A stretch of DNA of 64,000 nucleotides from Heloderma charlesbogerti (taxonomy: Eukaryota; Chordata; Lepidosauria; Squamata; Helodermatidae). Of the stretch, positions 34,586 to 46,420 are shown one piece after another; the first letter of the stretch is position 1; each line of letters begins with the position of its first letter. A model generated the notes under the pieces. The model did no database searches. It saw only the letters and a list, made by a program, of their open reading frames with translations, and was not told the DNA's origin. The stretch covers positions 1,550,001 through 1,614,000 of the forward strand of contig JANEZZ010001953.1 in assembly GCA_026122225.1 (NCBI GenBank). Reading direction: 5' to 3'. The position numbers and the translations under genes were made by a program.

Positions 34586-35284
34586 GCTGCATAATGACAC
34601 TTGGAATTTTAGTAAATGGAGACTACTTAATATAAATACTGCTAAATCCTTAACTGAAAACCCCACTTTTTAAAATCAGGCAGAAGAGCTGAAAGCTTTT
34701 TCACCATATTAACACCTCCAGATACATCTTTTGAAAGAACCTGATGTCTAGAGGCAAGTCTTTAGGGACATAACACCTTGTAAGCACATGCCTTCCTCCC
34801 TTCCTCCCACCTCACAGATCTCCTAGAAAGATGACAATGACAACAGCAACAGTGACAGCAACAACAACAGAGGTGTTGAAGCTCAGGCTAGTGTGATATT
34901 CAGGCCATATGTCCTCTAACCCTGAATTTCAATGCATGTATTCAGGGGCTGTAATTGTTAGGGCAAGTACCCCCTCCTCATTCCAAGGTGCACTTTTCCT
35001 CATATATTCCAGGACGCAACCCTGATAATGAGAACAGAAGTAGTGGGTGAATTGTAGAACAAACGAAGCCCTGGGTGGGACGCCATTTTCTCTGTTGCAC
35101 ATATTGGGCTTTTGTCTGTTTGATACACACACACATTGTGGGCACGCATCTTGAGTACCTAGCCTCCAGAGAAAGGGGAATTTTGGAGACCGTAGACCAC
35201 AGCCCAAAGAGGTTGGCAGGGCTCGATTTTATTTATAGACTGGAATTTATCTGCCAAACTGGGTGCCAGGCCACGAGTACTCAC
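34413..35284. other. Intron, unassigned sequence
   Basis: Short (CAA)-like runs lie near 34840-34870. No exon or classified repeat is seen. Confidence 0.4.
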
Positions 35285-35405
35285 TGATGGACAGGTGCCT
35301 GCTTCTGGTTTCAGGTGGCTGGTAGGCAATATTCACATCTCCAACAGATTGGGAAGTCTTGATTCTGACTTGTTTTGGCACCCCAGAATGGGATGATGAA
35401 CTCGT
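35285..35405 (-). CDS. MAP3K3: MAP3K3 exon: linker after the PB1 domain
   Basis: The 121-bp exon encodes [20 protein letters not shown] followed by [20 protein letters not shown] and the first base of a serine codon. It aligns without gaps to human MEKK3 [20 protein letters not shown]..., which has no counterpart this close in MAP3K2. Acceptor gttttcaacag, donor gtgagt. The intron to the next coding exon is about 10 kb and holds the BovB, L2 and L1 insertions. Confidence 0.95.
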
Positions 35406-37428
35406 CTGTTGAAAACATATATAGAGAAACCAACAAGAATTAAGGAACTTTATTTTTAAGGGACCTAGTATTTTACTTCTAATAACAACAGGGACAATGA
35501 CAGGCAACCCAGGAAAGCAGTATCAAGCCAATACTAAAAATATGGTCTGAAGGGCCATTCCCATCCGTTTCAGGGCTCCAAGATATTATACAATCTGCAA
35601 AATGTTGCTCCTGGGCTGGACAAATGGTCTGGGATATTGAGCTGTGGATCTGAGCTTGCAGCATCTTATGTGACTGATGAGAGGGCAGTTGGAAGTTTAT
35701 GTGAGGGACAATGTACATTACACACATACTTGAATTTCACTACAGAAGTGCAGAACCTGCCATGTAACACAGGATTTGGCAACCTAGTATTTAAAAAAAA
35801 TTAAGAAAGGACATGTTTCTAGCAAAGGGTCCACAAAGGTGCTGGCTAGCTGCAAGCATATATTTTACTCTGATGAGCACATTTGTGACACCAACCCCAG
35901 CCCGAAATGAAAAATAAGTGGAGGCTTGTCTCTGTCATGCTTCATCAGGAAATCCATCGTCTGTCCTGGGCAACAGCTCAGGCAAGGAGGCACAATGTGG
36001 TCAAGATGGCTGGGTCATGTTTGGAATGAAGGTTAGGTTTCAGGACCTTGGTCAGCAATCCTGGAGCTAGAAAACTAACAAATTACTCCAGCAGAGTCTG
36101 GGAGCAACTGGTGGGCTTTTATAGTCAGACCAAGAGAGTCTCTCTGGAAACTCCATCCCCACAGGTGCTGCCTCTGGCCGTTAAAGGGCCTTTTCTTACA
36201 GCCATTGGCTTCTCCTAGGGAATGAAGGCTGGAGGAGAGGGGGAGTCAACTGGGGACTGCTCCTCAGAGTCCTTAAGGAAGTCCAATGCCCATCCCTCAG
36301 TCAGAGGGTAGTGGCACCTCCTGGGCAGAGCGTGGACAAGACATGGGGTCCAAGGCAGTGGGCTCCACTTTAGAAGGATGAGGAACTGTGACTGGTCTTT
36401 CAGATGCCTTCACTTCAGATCTCCCTGCTCTGCCGCTACTTGAGGCAAAATAAAACACACTTTTTCCATATCCTGACTCTGAGTGCTCCCAGTCCTGGGC
36501 CATGGCGATCTCTGACCTCATGTTGGGCTTCAGAGGCACTGAGAAACAGTGGGCCCTCATAGTTTCAGAGTGCATCCAAGGCTCAAATCCCAAACCTCAA
36601 CTGAATTAGGGGATCGGTAGGATTGATGGCAAATGTTGGCTGGCTACTAGTTCATGGATCTTCGTTTCCTGCCCTCATGATGGGAGACAAAAGTTTGCAT
36701 TCCTAATGCTCAATGGTAAGCAAGATCCCTGTTCCTTTTAAAAAATGTACTATTGAAAGCTAAGTAGTCAAATGATACCTTTTTTAAACATTTCTGGATT
36801 TATATTACTGGTTCACTTGTACCAAGGTATTTAGGAATCAGATCCTCATGTCATGTACATCTGACTGAAAGCAATGAAACACACTTAAATAAAAACCTAT
36901 TTTAATGAATGAAGTGTGCTATAATACAAGGCACACTCTAAAAGAAGACGGATGATGCATTAAATTACATAGGTTTAATGATAAAAATCACATGGCTATT
37001 ATAAAACCAGTTAGGGTTTTAAAAACACCTATTTGTGCCAAATAAAATTACTACTCCCTCTGAAGGCATTAGTGATGGGGAAAGGGGGGTAGAGGAAGGC
37101 AGCCCAATCAAACAAAACTTGTATTTTAGGGAGAAAAACGTTTCCTTTACTTTTCACCTGGGATATCATATATGCAGAAGCCTATATCAGATTCTTGGCG
37201 TTTCACTTTATTAGAACAAGTAATCTCTTGACAAGCAGCTTCAAGATAAACAGGAAGTCAGTGGAAAATGGGAAGTGGCAGCACTTACTAAAGGCTTACG
37301 AAAACATATGTTTCTGCTTTAAGTAAAACATGGGGAAAAACTCACCTTATAAAGATCTGGGAATCATTGTAATGCTTAATGACTGAAAAGAGGCTATACC
37401 AAATATGAGCACATATGCTTTTACTCAC
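35406..37428. other. Intron; possible degraded LTR around 35850-36250
   Basis: On the minus strand a TATA-like ctataaaagccc is at about 36113-36124, with LTR-like composition on both sides. I could not find paired TG/CA ends or a target duplication, so the LTR idea is weak. The rest is unassigned. Confidence 0.25.
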
Positions 37429-37542
37429 ATGGTTTCTGTCCTGAGACAGAAGCAATATTCTAAGGCTTTTCACATTTGAGCTCCGGTCCAAAAGATCTAT
37501 TGCCTTATCGAGGTCATTTTGACTTTTCAAGGGAATAGATAA
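37429..37542 (-). CDS. MAP3K3: MAP3K3 exon: C-terminal half of the PB1 domain
   Basis: The 114-bp exon is exactly 38 codons: [20 protein letters not shown] and [18 protein letters not shown]. It contributes the last strands and helix of the PB1 domain, which in MEKK3 pairs with the PB1 of MEK5 (family knowledge). Acceptor gctttgcag, donor gtgagt; both boundaries fall between codons. Confidence 0.95.
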
Positions 37543-38223
37543 CTGCAAAGCAAGAGCACAGACACACAATTAGTAATGGCACATTACATTTTAAATCCTG
37601 CCTGACAGGGATTAAATAGTGAGAGAGCAAGATAGAATTATAAATGGTCTTAAGCTGCTTTATTGTGTATACTTACTTGGGAGTAAACCCCACTGAATTC
37701 ATTGGGACTTACTTCAAAGTAAAACATGCGTAAGCTCAGGCTATAAACAGGCTATAGTATTCCTTTTATATATATATCCATATATTTCAGGTTGTGTTTG
37801 TTTTCCAGGCAAGGAACATCCCTACAACCACTTTCTTGATACAAGTTGCTTCTACAGGCACATCCCCTAAATAGTAACCTGCAAAAAATTTAATTTCCTC
37901 AGAATTTAAAGGGGAGGGGAAGAGATGAAAGTGCTGATATTCTCAACCCACATACACATTTGCAAACTTCTGTTACTCTTAGATAGATTATATCACATGG
38001 AACCACTTTTATTTTGGCAAATGTGTTAGATATAATTAGCTGCTTGTTTGAAAACCTGTATTTATATTTATTCCAGACTGTATCTATTTATGTCCCCTAA
38101 GGTATATGGATTTTTCAGAGGGGTGGAGAGAGTATTTTCACTATATGTTTCCCTTACAGCTGAACAGCATTAGTTTTAGAAGGAAATAAGTATCATACAT
38201 ATTTGGTTGGTGAAAGTTAGTAC
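37543..38223. other. Intron; short repeat at 37655-37745
   Basis: tacttacttgggagtaaacc and ttgggacttacttcaaagta form a small inverted arrangement of the same motif found at 18906-19015. Otherwise unassigned. Confidence 0.4.
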
Positions 38224-38323
38224 CTCATTATTCATGTAATGGAGATCCAGTGGCTGCCCAAATGCTGTTTTCACTTTCTGCTGCACCTCTTCATAGTGGA
38301 CAGGCCGGTTAAAAGGGATAATT
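38224..38323 (-). CDS. MAP3K3: MAP3K3 exon: central part of the PB1 domain
   Basis: The 100-bp exon encodes [20 protein letters not shown] followed by [26 protein letters not shown] is identical to human MEKK3 as recalled (MEKK2 has FGQSMDLHYTNNE). Acceptor tatctcaccccag, donor gtacta. It opens with the third base of an arginine codon supplied by the 41-bp upstream exon. Confidence 0.95.
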
Positions 38324-39027
38324 CTGGGGTGAGATAGCAAGAAAGCAAGATGAGGTGATAGGAGTCCCCTGGAAAAGTCGTCTTTGAGAGATTACTCCTT
38401 GAGATTAGATGTGCAATTAACTATGTGTATTCAGCAGAGAGGATTAGCCTCTTAGGAAATGACAGTATCTCCTCCCAGGATCAGCACTTCTCCTGGCTAA
38501 AAAGATCAATCAGTAATGCCCACTCAAGGTAAACTTGGGTGACATGGAGCTTTATGTCCCTATCCCTGTATGTGGTTCTAGAGGAAAGGAGGGAGATGGC
38601 ACCAACCCACGATTATATGGGAGTGAAAATTATTTCATTATGGACCACCACAGAGGCATTAAAATATAAATCACAAGATCACATCCTTGATTAATTTATC
38701 TACATGTAATGGTATATGGGGGAAAAGAACAACATGGCATGTAGGGTAAATATAGTTATTTAAAGTTCACCTTTGTTGGCAGTGATGTAGAGAGCTCTTC
38801 AGTCATACGGCGGTAAAGGGTATGCACTTGCGGGATGGGGTGATTGTGAAACAGGAAATTGATTTTAAGTGGTCTGCTTTGCAGTTTGCGCTTTCCATAA
38901 TATAAGAGTTGGGAAGCAAAAGTCACTAAAACTCTATTATATCCAATTATTTATAAAGGCTGTGTTTGTACTTTTGAAATTCATAAAAGTAGCCCACAAT
39001 AACATTTTCTACTTACTACTTTACTTA
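38324..39027. other. Intron, unassigned sequence
   Basis: This lies between the PB1 exon and the CR1 insertion. No feature is recognised. Confidence 0.4.
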
Positions 39028-39112
39028 CACAGAAATACAGGAGGAGGAGCTTGGTAGCCCCATCGAGAGCATCTGGGTTGAAATAAATGGAGCAAAGAAT
39101 AAAAGGAACCTG

Positions 39113-39916
39113 GTGGTTGGAGTCTACTACCGGCCACCCAATCAAGGAGAAGACAAGGATGAAACTTTTGAAAAGCAAATACCCAATGTTTTAAGGAAGC
39201 ATGATGTAGTAGTAATGGGGGACTTCAATTTCCCCGATATTTGTTGTGAGACAAATTCTGCAAAACATGGCCCCTCCAGGAAATTCCTGACTTGTGTGGC
39301 AGATAACTTCCTCCTACAGAAAGTAGAGGAAGGAACTAGAGGATCGGCTATCCTTGACTTGATCCTAACCAACAGAGATGACTTAGTGGATCAAGTAGCA
39401 GTTACAGGAACTCTGGAGGAAAGCGACCATGTTGTACTTGAGTTCTTGGTTCTAAGGGAAGCAAAAGCCGAGTGTAGTCAAACGCGTACCCTGGATTTTA
39501 GGAAAGCTGATTTTCATAAACTCAGAACAATGATCAGTAAGGTCCCATGGCAAGCGATGCTAGTGAGAAAAGGAGTCCAAGATGGGTGGGAGCTTTTAAA
39601 AAAGGAAATTCTCAAGGCACAATCACAAGCAATTCCAACAAGAAGAAAAGGTGGAAGACAACAGAAGAAGCCAATGTGGCTTCACAAAAAGCTTAGGGAT
39701 GACCTGAAAACAAAAAAGGACACATATAGGAAGTGGAAAGAAGGCCAAGTAACAAAGGAAGAGTACAGGCAGATAGCACAGAATTGCAGGGATGGCGTCA
39801 GGAAGGCTAAAGCTGAGAATGAGCTGAGGTTAGCAAGGGATGTTAAAAACAAAAGGCTTTCTTCAGCTACGTGCATAGTAAAAGGCAGAGGAAAGAAATG
39901 GTGGTTCAGCTATTAA
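39113..39916 (+). pseudogene. CR1 endonuclease region
   Basis: The 267-codon frame carries VGVYYRPPNQGEDKDETFEK, MGDFNFPDICCETNSAKHGP and LEESDHVVLEFLVL, the AP-endonuclease catalytic blocks (GDFN and SDH). It leaves frame near 39870, where the reverse transcriptase frame takes over. Confidence 0.8.
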
Positions 39917-40890
39917 ATAAGGATGGCAAAACGATAACAGATGACAAAGAAAAGGCAGACGTGCTCAATTCCTACTTTGGCTCAGCCTTCTCCCAAAAGA
40001 GGGTCTATGACCCCCCTGGCAAAGGCGAAGTACAGGCTGAAGGGGCAGGATTGCAGCTTGAGATCGACAGGCATATGGTCAAGGAACACCTCATTACTTT
40101 GAATGAGTTCAAATCTCCAGGGCCAGATGAACTGCATCCTAGAGTCATAAAGGAACTGGCAGAAGAACTCTCAGAACCGCTGTCTATTCTCTTTGAGAAA
40201 TCATGGAGGACAGGGGAAATGCCAGATGACTGGAGGGCTAACGTTGTCCCTATCTTCAAAAAGGGTAAAAAGGAGGAACCTGGGAACTACAGACCAGTCA
40301 GTCTGACATCAATCCCTGGGAAAATTCTGGAGCAGATCATAAAGCAATCCATCTGGAAGCACCTTGACAACAAAGCCGTGATTACTCGAAGCCAACATGG
40401 ATTTGTCAAAAACAAGTCCTGCCAGACAAATCTGATCTCATTTTTTGATCAAGTAACCTCCCTTGTAGACCGTGGGAATGCTGTAGACATCATATACCTC
40501 GACTTCAGCAAAGCTTTCGACAAAGTGCCCCATGATATCCTGATGAGCAAACTAGCTCAAAGTGGGCTAGATGAAACAACGATCCGTTGGATCCACAGTT
40601 GGCTACAGAATCGGACTCAAAGAGTGCTTATCAATGGGACTTTCTCAAACTGGGGAGAGGTAACGAGTGGGGTACCGCAGGGCTCAGTCCTGGGCCCAGT
40701 GCTCTTCAACATTTTTATTAATGACTTGGAGGAGGTGGTGCAGGGAATGCTGATCAAATTTGCAGATGACACAAAATTGGGAGGGATAGCTAATACTTTG
40801 GAAGACAGAAATAAAATTCAAAGTGATCTGGATAGACTGGAGCGCTGGGCAGAAAACAACAGAATGACATTTAATAGGGACAAATGCTAA
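39871..40890 (+). pseudogene. CR1 reverse transcriptase region, copy 1
   Basis: The 339-codon frame contains ANVVPIFKKGKKEEPGNYRP, motif A YLDFSKAFDKVPHD, motif B GVPQGSVLGPVLFNIFINDL and motif C IKFADDTKLGG, all with catalytic residues intact. It stops at TAA (40888) where copy 2 has CAA (Q). The rest of the C-terminus is in another frame at 41019-41564. Confidence 0.85.
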
Positions 40891-41613
40891 GTTCTGCATC
40901 TAGGAAAAAGAAACCAAATGCACAGTTTCAAGATGGGGGATACGTGGCTCAACCACACTACAAGCGAGAAGGATCTTGGAATTTTTTGTCGATCACAAGC
41001 TGAATATGAGCCAACAATGTGATGTGGCTGCAAAAAAAGGCAAATGCTATTTTGGGCTGCATTCATAGAAGCATCGCTTCCAAATCCCGGGAAGTACTAG
41101 TTCCCCTCTACTCAGCACTGGTTAGGCCTCATCTGGAGTACTGTGTCCAGTTCTGGGCACCACACTTGAAGAAGGATGCAGACAAACTGGAGAGGGTTCA
41201 GAGGAGGGCAACAAAGATGATCAGGGGACTGGAAACAAAGCCCTATGAAGAGAGACTGAAAGAACTGGGCATGTTTAACCTTCAGAAGAGAAGACTGAGG
41301 GGAGATATGATAGCACTCTTCAAGTATTTGAAAGGCTGTCACAGAGAAGAAGGCCAGGATCTCTTCTTGATCATCCCAGAGTGCAGGACACGGAATAATG
41401 GGCTCAAGTTACAGGAAGCCAGATTCCAGCTGAACATCAGGAAAAACTTCCTGACTGTAAGAGCAATACGACAATGGAACCGATTAGCTGGGGAGGTGGT
41501 GGGCTCTCCCACACTGGAGGCCTTCAAGACGAGGCTGGACAGCCATTTGTCAGGGATGCTCTGACTTGGATACCTGCATTGAGCACTTCCAACCCTACTA
41601 TTCTATGATTCTA

Positions 41614-43407
41614 TGATTAATGAGAAACCAATCCAATTATACATTGAAATTTAGTACTTTGACACTGGGAAAATATAGCTTAGCTCACAGCTGCACTGCA
41701 ACTCTTTCTAAAAGGCAAACAGCACATTAAACACACACATACACATTTTTGAGCTCCCAACCTAAGTATTTTTTAAAGCCAAAAATCATGATGGATTTGG
41801 GTAGTTTTAGGCAGACCATTCCTAAGTTAAATATTTGTGGTTAAATCTGGCAGCTCTAATGAAATCAAACACATACAAGTGCATTTTGAGAGCAAGTCTA
41901 CATAGCTGCATAATTATTGCTTGCATACAACTGAGCTTTTCATTCGGTATGTAAAACAAACATCACACCCCCTACTGAGCAACCCATGCCATTCCAAAGG
42001 CACCTGTTTGACCAGGAAGAGGTAAAAAAGGACAACGCTGTGGGGGCTATGGTTTCACTTCCAAGCTAATTGCCACAGCACTGTAGATAAAACACTGTGC
42101 TTGTGTTGCATAGTGCATCGCAGTCTGCTCCTGGTGGAACACCGGAAGCCTATTCTTGTCAACATCTTATTAGAAATGTAGTATCTCCTGGCTATGGCTG
42201 CTTGTACTGGGGAGTCCCTTGTTTTATCATGAAGGCTACGTAATATGTTGCATGCTTGAATTCCAAAGCAAATGCTAAATAACCTCAACTCTTATATTTC
42301 ATCTTGTATTTCCAGAGAAACCATCACCATCACCATTCCACTCAACTTTTACTGCTTTACTTATGGTGTGATACAGGTGTGCTTTGAAAAAAAAAGGTCT
42401 CAAGTTTACTACATTCCATTTCATTTGGCCTCTTTTGTCTTCCTAACAACTTGTTTGCCTTAGATTGCGAACCCCTGGGGGACACAGCTATTAACATTTA
42501 GGAAGAATTACGGTAAGCCTTGTTGAATCCATAGAATAGAACGGGATATATATAAAATGAAAAAGTAGATATTTATTGCAAATCTTCCATATGTGCAAAA
42601 ATAGCACATCAAGGCTGAAATCCTCTCCCTGGAAGAACGAGAGAGAGTTCAATGGGACTTACTTCTGAATATTCACAAGATTCTGCTATAAATCTACTGA
42701 TACTCTATGTTAAGAATGGGGGGGGGGGATTACATCCCCTTGGTTGCCTAGACATTTGCAATATTTTGTATAGGGTTGGCACTTAAAATGTTGGTACCCA
42801 GGAATTAGGGATTGTCCTGGTTCTGTTCAACATTAGAAGGTGAACATTATTTTGCTTGCTAGTTCCATTCCTCTGCACCTTCCCTCCCTCAACTCCACAG
42901 GGGGGAGGGGGAAAGGCTGGTAGGAAGAGAAAATGGCAGAGGGGAAAGAGCACACACACGGTTCAAGGGACAACTAGGCCCACAGGTGAAGCACCCTTCC
43001 TAGGATATGTGCAGGGCAGAGAGAAATCAGTAGAAAGAAGAGAAAAGGAAAACAGTATTTACTTTTAAGGTGCAGCAACAGCTAGTTCTTAGGAAGCTAA
43101 GCTGGCACCTTTTATTTTGCTTCTAGGCAGAGTAGGTCTGGGAATTTAAGGGAACCCTCCTTAGGAGGAGACCTTGCTAGCACTATCTAATGCTTAGGTG
43201 AGAGGAAATATCTCAGAGAATATTGAACACCCTCTTTCCTTCCTTTGAGAAAAACTGGACCCCTCTGGTGTTTATATAATTTTAAAATTCTTTATTTAGC
43301 AAAGTACAACTCACAACTTCATTAAAATCGGGCTCAGCTTAGACTAGGTAGCAAAAATGTATCTAAAATGCAATCAAATAGGTGAAAAGAAGAGGGCAAA
43401 GACTTAC
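41614..43407. other. Intron, unassigned sequence
   Basis: A ten-base G run at about 42719 and a small motif fragment (caatgggacttacttctga) near 42650 are the only notable items. No exon is seen. Confidence 0.4.
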
Positions 43408-43448
43408 CGCTTTTCCCCATTATGTTCAAACTTTATCCTGATGTCATT
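43408..43448 (-). CDS. MAP3K3: MAP3K3 microexon: PB1 first strand with the basic cluster
   Basis: This short 41-bp exon encodes NDIRIKFEHNGEK plus two bases of arginine. It is the first beta strand of the PB1 domain (human MEKK3 DVRIKFEHNGERR), including the basic residues used in PB1 pairing. Acceptor ctttgacag, donor CG|gtaagt. It is found only through phase continuity with both neighbours. Confidence 0.93.
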
Positions 43449-43978
43449 CTGTCAAAGAAGAGATTATTAGTTCACCTGCTAAGTGCTTGCACAGTTTGGG
43501 GGTCATTTTACAACAAAATGATCAAAGATCTTATAGACATGATGACACAGCATACCTGTACACTTCATAACCTAAAGCAAGGTTAGGGAACCATGTCAGC
43601 CCAAGGGCCAAATCGACTCCATGGAAGCACATTGGAGGCCACATGCCAGCAATTGACAAGGCCCCCCCAGTGCTGTCATGTGACTCCCAAAATGGTTGTC
43701 CAGACCCCTACACACACACAGTCACAACACACACTCCCCCGTCCTCAACATGCCCCCCATGTTGCAATTAGGCTGTTTAAAAGCCTCTGCTGGCACCAAC
43801 AGAGGCTTTTTCAGAGTTTGATTGTGGTGTGGGGAAGATTTTTTGAGGGGGAATCATAGTGTTGGGGAGGGGAGGTTTAGTCCTTCCCTCCTCAGCAGCA
43901 ATCCCCTTAAAATGTCCCCGTTCTTCGGCTGTCACTTGTCTTTATTGCTAGAAGGAACAGCAAGAAAAAACACATATT
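43449..43978. other. Intron, unassigned sequence
   Basis: It follows the 41-bp PB1 exon. An imperfect repeat of ctgctggcaccaacagaggc occurs near 43785. No classified element. Confidence 0.35.
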
Positions 43979-44105
43979 TAAGGTGCAATCCTGTGCATGT
44001 TTAGACAGAAAAAATCCTACAACTCCCAGCATTCCCCAGCCAGCATGGGGAATGCAGGGAGTTGTAGGACTTGTTGTGTCTAAACATGCACAGAATTGCA
44101 CCCTT
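43979..44105. repeat. Hairpin MITE, family C, copy 1
   Basis: Left arm aaggtgcaatcctgtgcatg followed by tttagacagaaaaaatccta; right arm taggacttgttgtgtctaaa followed by catgcacagaattgcaccctt. The loop is near ccagccagcatgg. The whole unit is close to palindromic over 127 bp. A second copy lies at 60665. Confidence 0.85.
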
Positions 44106-44560
44106 ATTGATTGACTATTAACATTTGTATACCACCTGATCTGCTAAAAAGCTATGAAGGCTGTGTAACAACAATTTAAAACAATAAAAACAAGAACATT
44201 AAAAACATTAAAAGCGCACGTTTTGAAAGCTAAATGGAAAAGATGCATCTTCACACCCTTTGGGGGCCAATCATAGTTCCTGAGGAGGCAACACAGGAGG
44301 AATCCCTTTCACATCTGCTTGACAAATGGGTAACGGCGCCCTCAAAAGGCCTCTCTTGCAGATCTTAATACTTGGGTAGATTCATAGTGAGACAGGCAGT
44401 GCCTTCGATAGCCAGGTCCTAAGCCATCTAGGGTTTTAAAAGTTCAAACCAAAACCTTGAATTGCATCCGGAAAGCAACTGACAACCAGTGCAGGTCTTT
44501 CAGGACAGGTGTAAACTTCTGCTTCTACTTTTTGACCCCTGGAAGAAGACAGTAGGTTGT
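44106..44560 (-). repeat. Unclassified reptile interspersed repeat
   Basis: ccatctagggttttaaaagt followed by tcaaaccaaaaccttgaatt and gcatccggaaagcaactgac resembles a common amniote repeat body (ccttgaattg ... aactggcagccagtgcag). I recognise the type but cannot place the family. No frame. Confidence 0.45.
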
Positions 44561-45028
44561 CTTCCACTGGTGAGTATGACAGCTAGTGTCAGGGATCGGT
44601 CATGGCATTGTGTGTTGAACATCCTCTGCCCTCTTTTTAAGCATTTACTTTACTCTTGCCTAAATGCAAAAATATCTAGACTTCCTATGAAGTAATTCCA
44701 ATACAGAACAAAATAATGCCATTTAAGAAAAAAATCCACTCTGTAGCTTGTCCATTTCTTTTATGATTGTTTTTCAGGTACTGAATAAGTACTACCACAG
44801 GTGCCAACAAGATATTAACAACTAAGTTTTCACAGCATTCACCTGATACATCCATTATGCTACGCAATTTAACATTGTTAGTTCATTAAATCTCAAATTG
44901 ATCCTCTTTTTGATTAGTTATTTGTGTAACTTGATTTTGGACTTTGGAGTAACATATGATGTAAGTCTGCATCTGTGATTCCACATTTCCAACATCCATT
45001 TTTTTGTTCAATATATCCTGAATATTCT

Positions 45029-45130
45029 GGCCCTCTAGAAGCTGGTGTACTATAACTTCCATCAGTCCTAGCCAACACAGCCAATGCTGAGGGATGATGG
45101 GAGCTTCAGTTCAACAACATCTGGAGGGCT
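45029..45130. repeat. Hairpin MITE, family D, copy 2
   Basis: gccctctagaagctggtgta ... aacttccatcag pairs imperfectly with gatgggagcttcagttcaac followed by aacatctggagggc. Loop cctagccaacacagccaatg is nearly the same as in copy 1 at 32029. Confidence 0.65.
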
Positions 45131-45754
45131 AAATGTTCCGCATTCCTGAATTAGACCATCTTTCTAACTCTTTTTTAGTGTCCGCTCATTTCATTTCCCA
45201 AAATTATATGGATCAGTCGAGCTCTATCTTTATTTACTTTGTACCCTGAAACTAAACTATAAGGTGACAAATTAAATAAATATCAAGTTGGCCAAGTAGA
45301 ATGTTGCAAAGACAACATAATGTCATCTGCATACAAGAAATCTTTCTTGAGTCATGTCCAGCTTTCAACCCTTTTATATTATTTATCCTGATTGTTATTG
45401 CTAATGGTTCTACAGCCGCCATAGACAAAGGAAGTAACAGACATTCTTGTCTTCTTAAAGAGAAAGAACTTGTACATTTTGTATTAATTAAAATTTTAGC
45501 TAGGGGAGAATTGTAGATATTTTTATTTAAGTATTGAAATTCCCTTTTATAATAAAGGTTTCCAATACCTGGAATAGATAGTACCATTCTATTTGATCAA
45601 ATGCTTTAAGCTTTGTCTAAAAATAGCAGGAGAGTTGGATTTGTTGAAACTTAATCATTATCAATGTTATTAACTGCTTTGCAATTAACATACACTAATT
45701 TCCTAGCTCTAATGAAGCCTATTTGATCAGTTTAATGTACATCAGTTGTAATGT

Positions 45755-46327
45755 TGTATGCCCCGGCTGTGGGCTTCCAAAATTCAGAAGTGCCGAGAAA
45801 GTGATAAGTCAGATCCAGGTTTGTTTACAAGGAGATTTTATTGAGTACTTACAGCACACAGGTGTACACAATCACTGGATCAGACAAAGGCTCTGAACAA
45901 AGAACTCTGCTACAGGAAGGCTTTTATATCATACATGTTATTCAGGCATAGCAGTGAGGTAGTATGACAGGTGCAAGCATTAATTAGAGTTCATCTACAA
46001 CTTTCCCAGCATAGCCTAACAGTGCATAGTAACATATTTGGCAGAAGCAAGACTATCGTAATTTTCTCATCATGGACACCTGTGGCTCAAGATAAACAGA
46101 GCTTCACTTCGCAGGCACATCCTAGGTCCTGATAAGGTAAATGGTGCCAGGCTCGTTAGCATGGAATGTGCTGAGAGGGGACTATATCAGCCTTTGACTT
46201 ATCTTACAAGCCAAGAGGCCCACTTGTAAGGGATTGCAACTAATAATGAACCACAGCAGAGAGCGTTATGGATCTCTAAGCATCTGTAAAACTACTGTTA
46301 GCTTGCTTACAGGCCTAGGGCCCTACA
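45755..46327 (-). mobile_element. Solo LTR of an endogenous retrovirus-like element
   Basis: The 573-bp unit reads TGTAGGG ... GGCATACA on the minus strand, with TG/CA ends. It holds a TATA-like gatataaaagcc and the polyadenylation signal caataaaat about 80 bp before the end. It is flanked by the 5-bp direct repeat AATGT (45750-45754 and 46328-46332). No internal coding region is left, so it is a product of LTR-LTR recombination. Confidence 0.88.
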
Positions 46328-46420
46328 AATGTACAGTAACATTAATCTTCTTTGCCAAAATTGAGGTTAAGATTTTATAGTTTTTCACAACTCCATTACC
46401 TAGGTATTTTTAAGAAACAA

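Larger units (their letters stand above)
39028..41613 (+). mobile_element. CR1 LINE, 5'-truncated, copy 1
   Basis: The 2.6-kb copy begins within the endonuclease (cagaaatacaggaggagg) and runs to the CR1 3' hallmark, tandem attctatg units at 41600-41615. It is antisense to MAP3K3. Hallmarks are VGVYYRPPNQGEDKDE, VVMGDFNFPDI, the reverse transcriptase and the C-terminal [17 protein letters not shown]. It shares about 95% with copy 2 at 53.6 kb by eye. Stops and shifts near 39.9, 40.89 and 40.99 kb inactivate it. Confidence 0.92.
45010..46420 (-). mobile_element. L1-clade LINE relic, minus strand, split by a solo LTR
   Basis: The minus-strand frame at 45252-45587 contains AVEPLAITIRINNIKGLKAG followed by HDSRKISCMQMT, a degraded copy of the L1 block MAIEPLAIAIR ... 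GIKVG ... KISLYADDV. The catalytic YADD is lost. The LTR at 45755-46327 separates it from a further L1-like stretch to about 46420. A family D hairpin lies at its left end. Confidence 0.65.

Noticed and set aside
36297..36593. 98-codon minus-strand frame
   Set aside because: No homology recognised and no splice context that fits the MAP3K3 phases.
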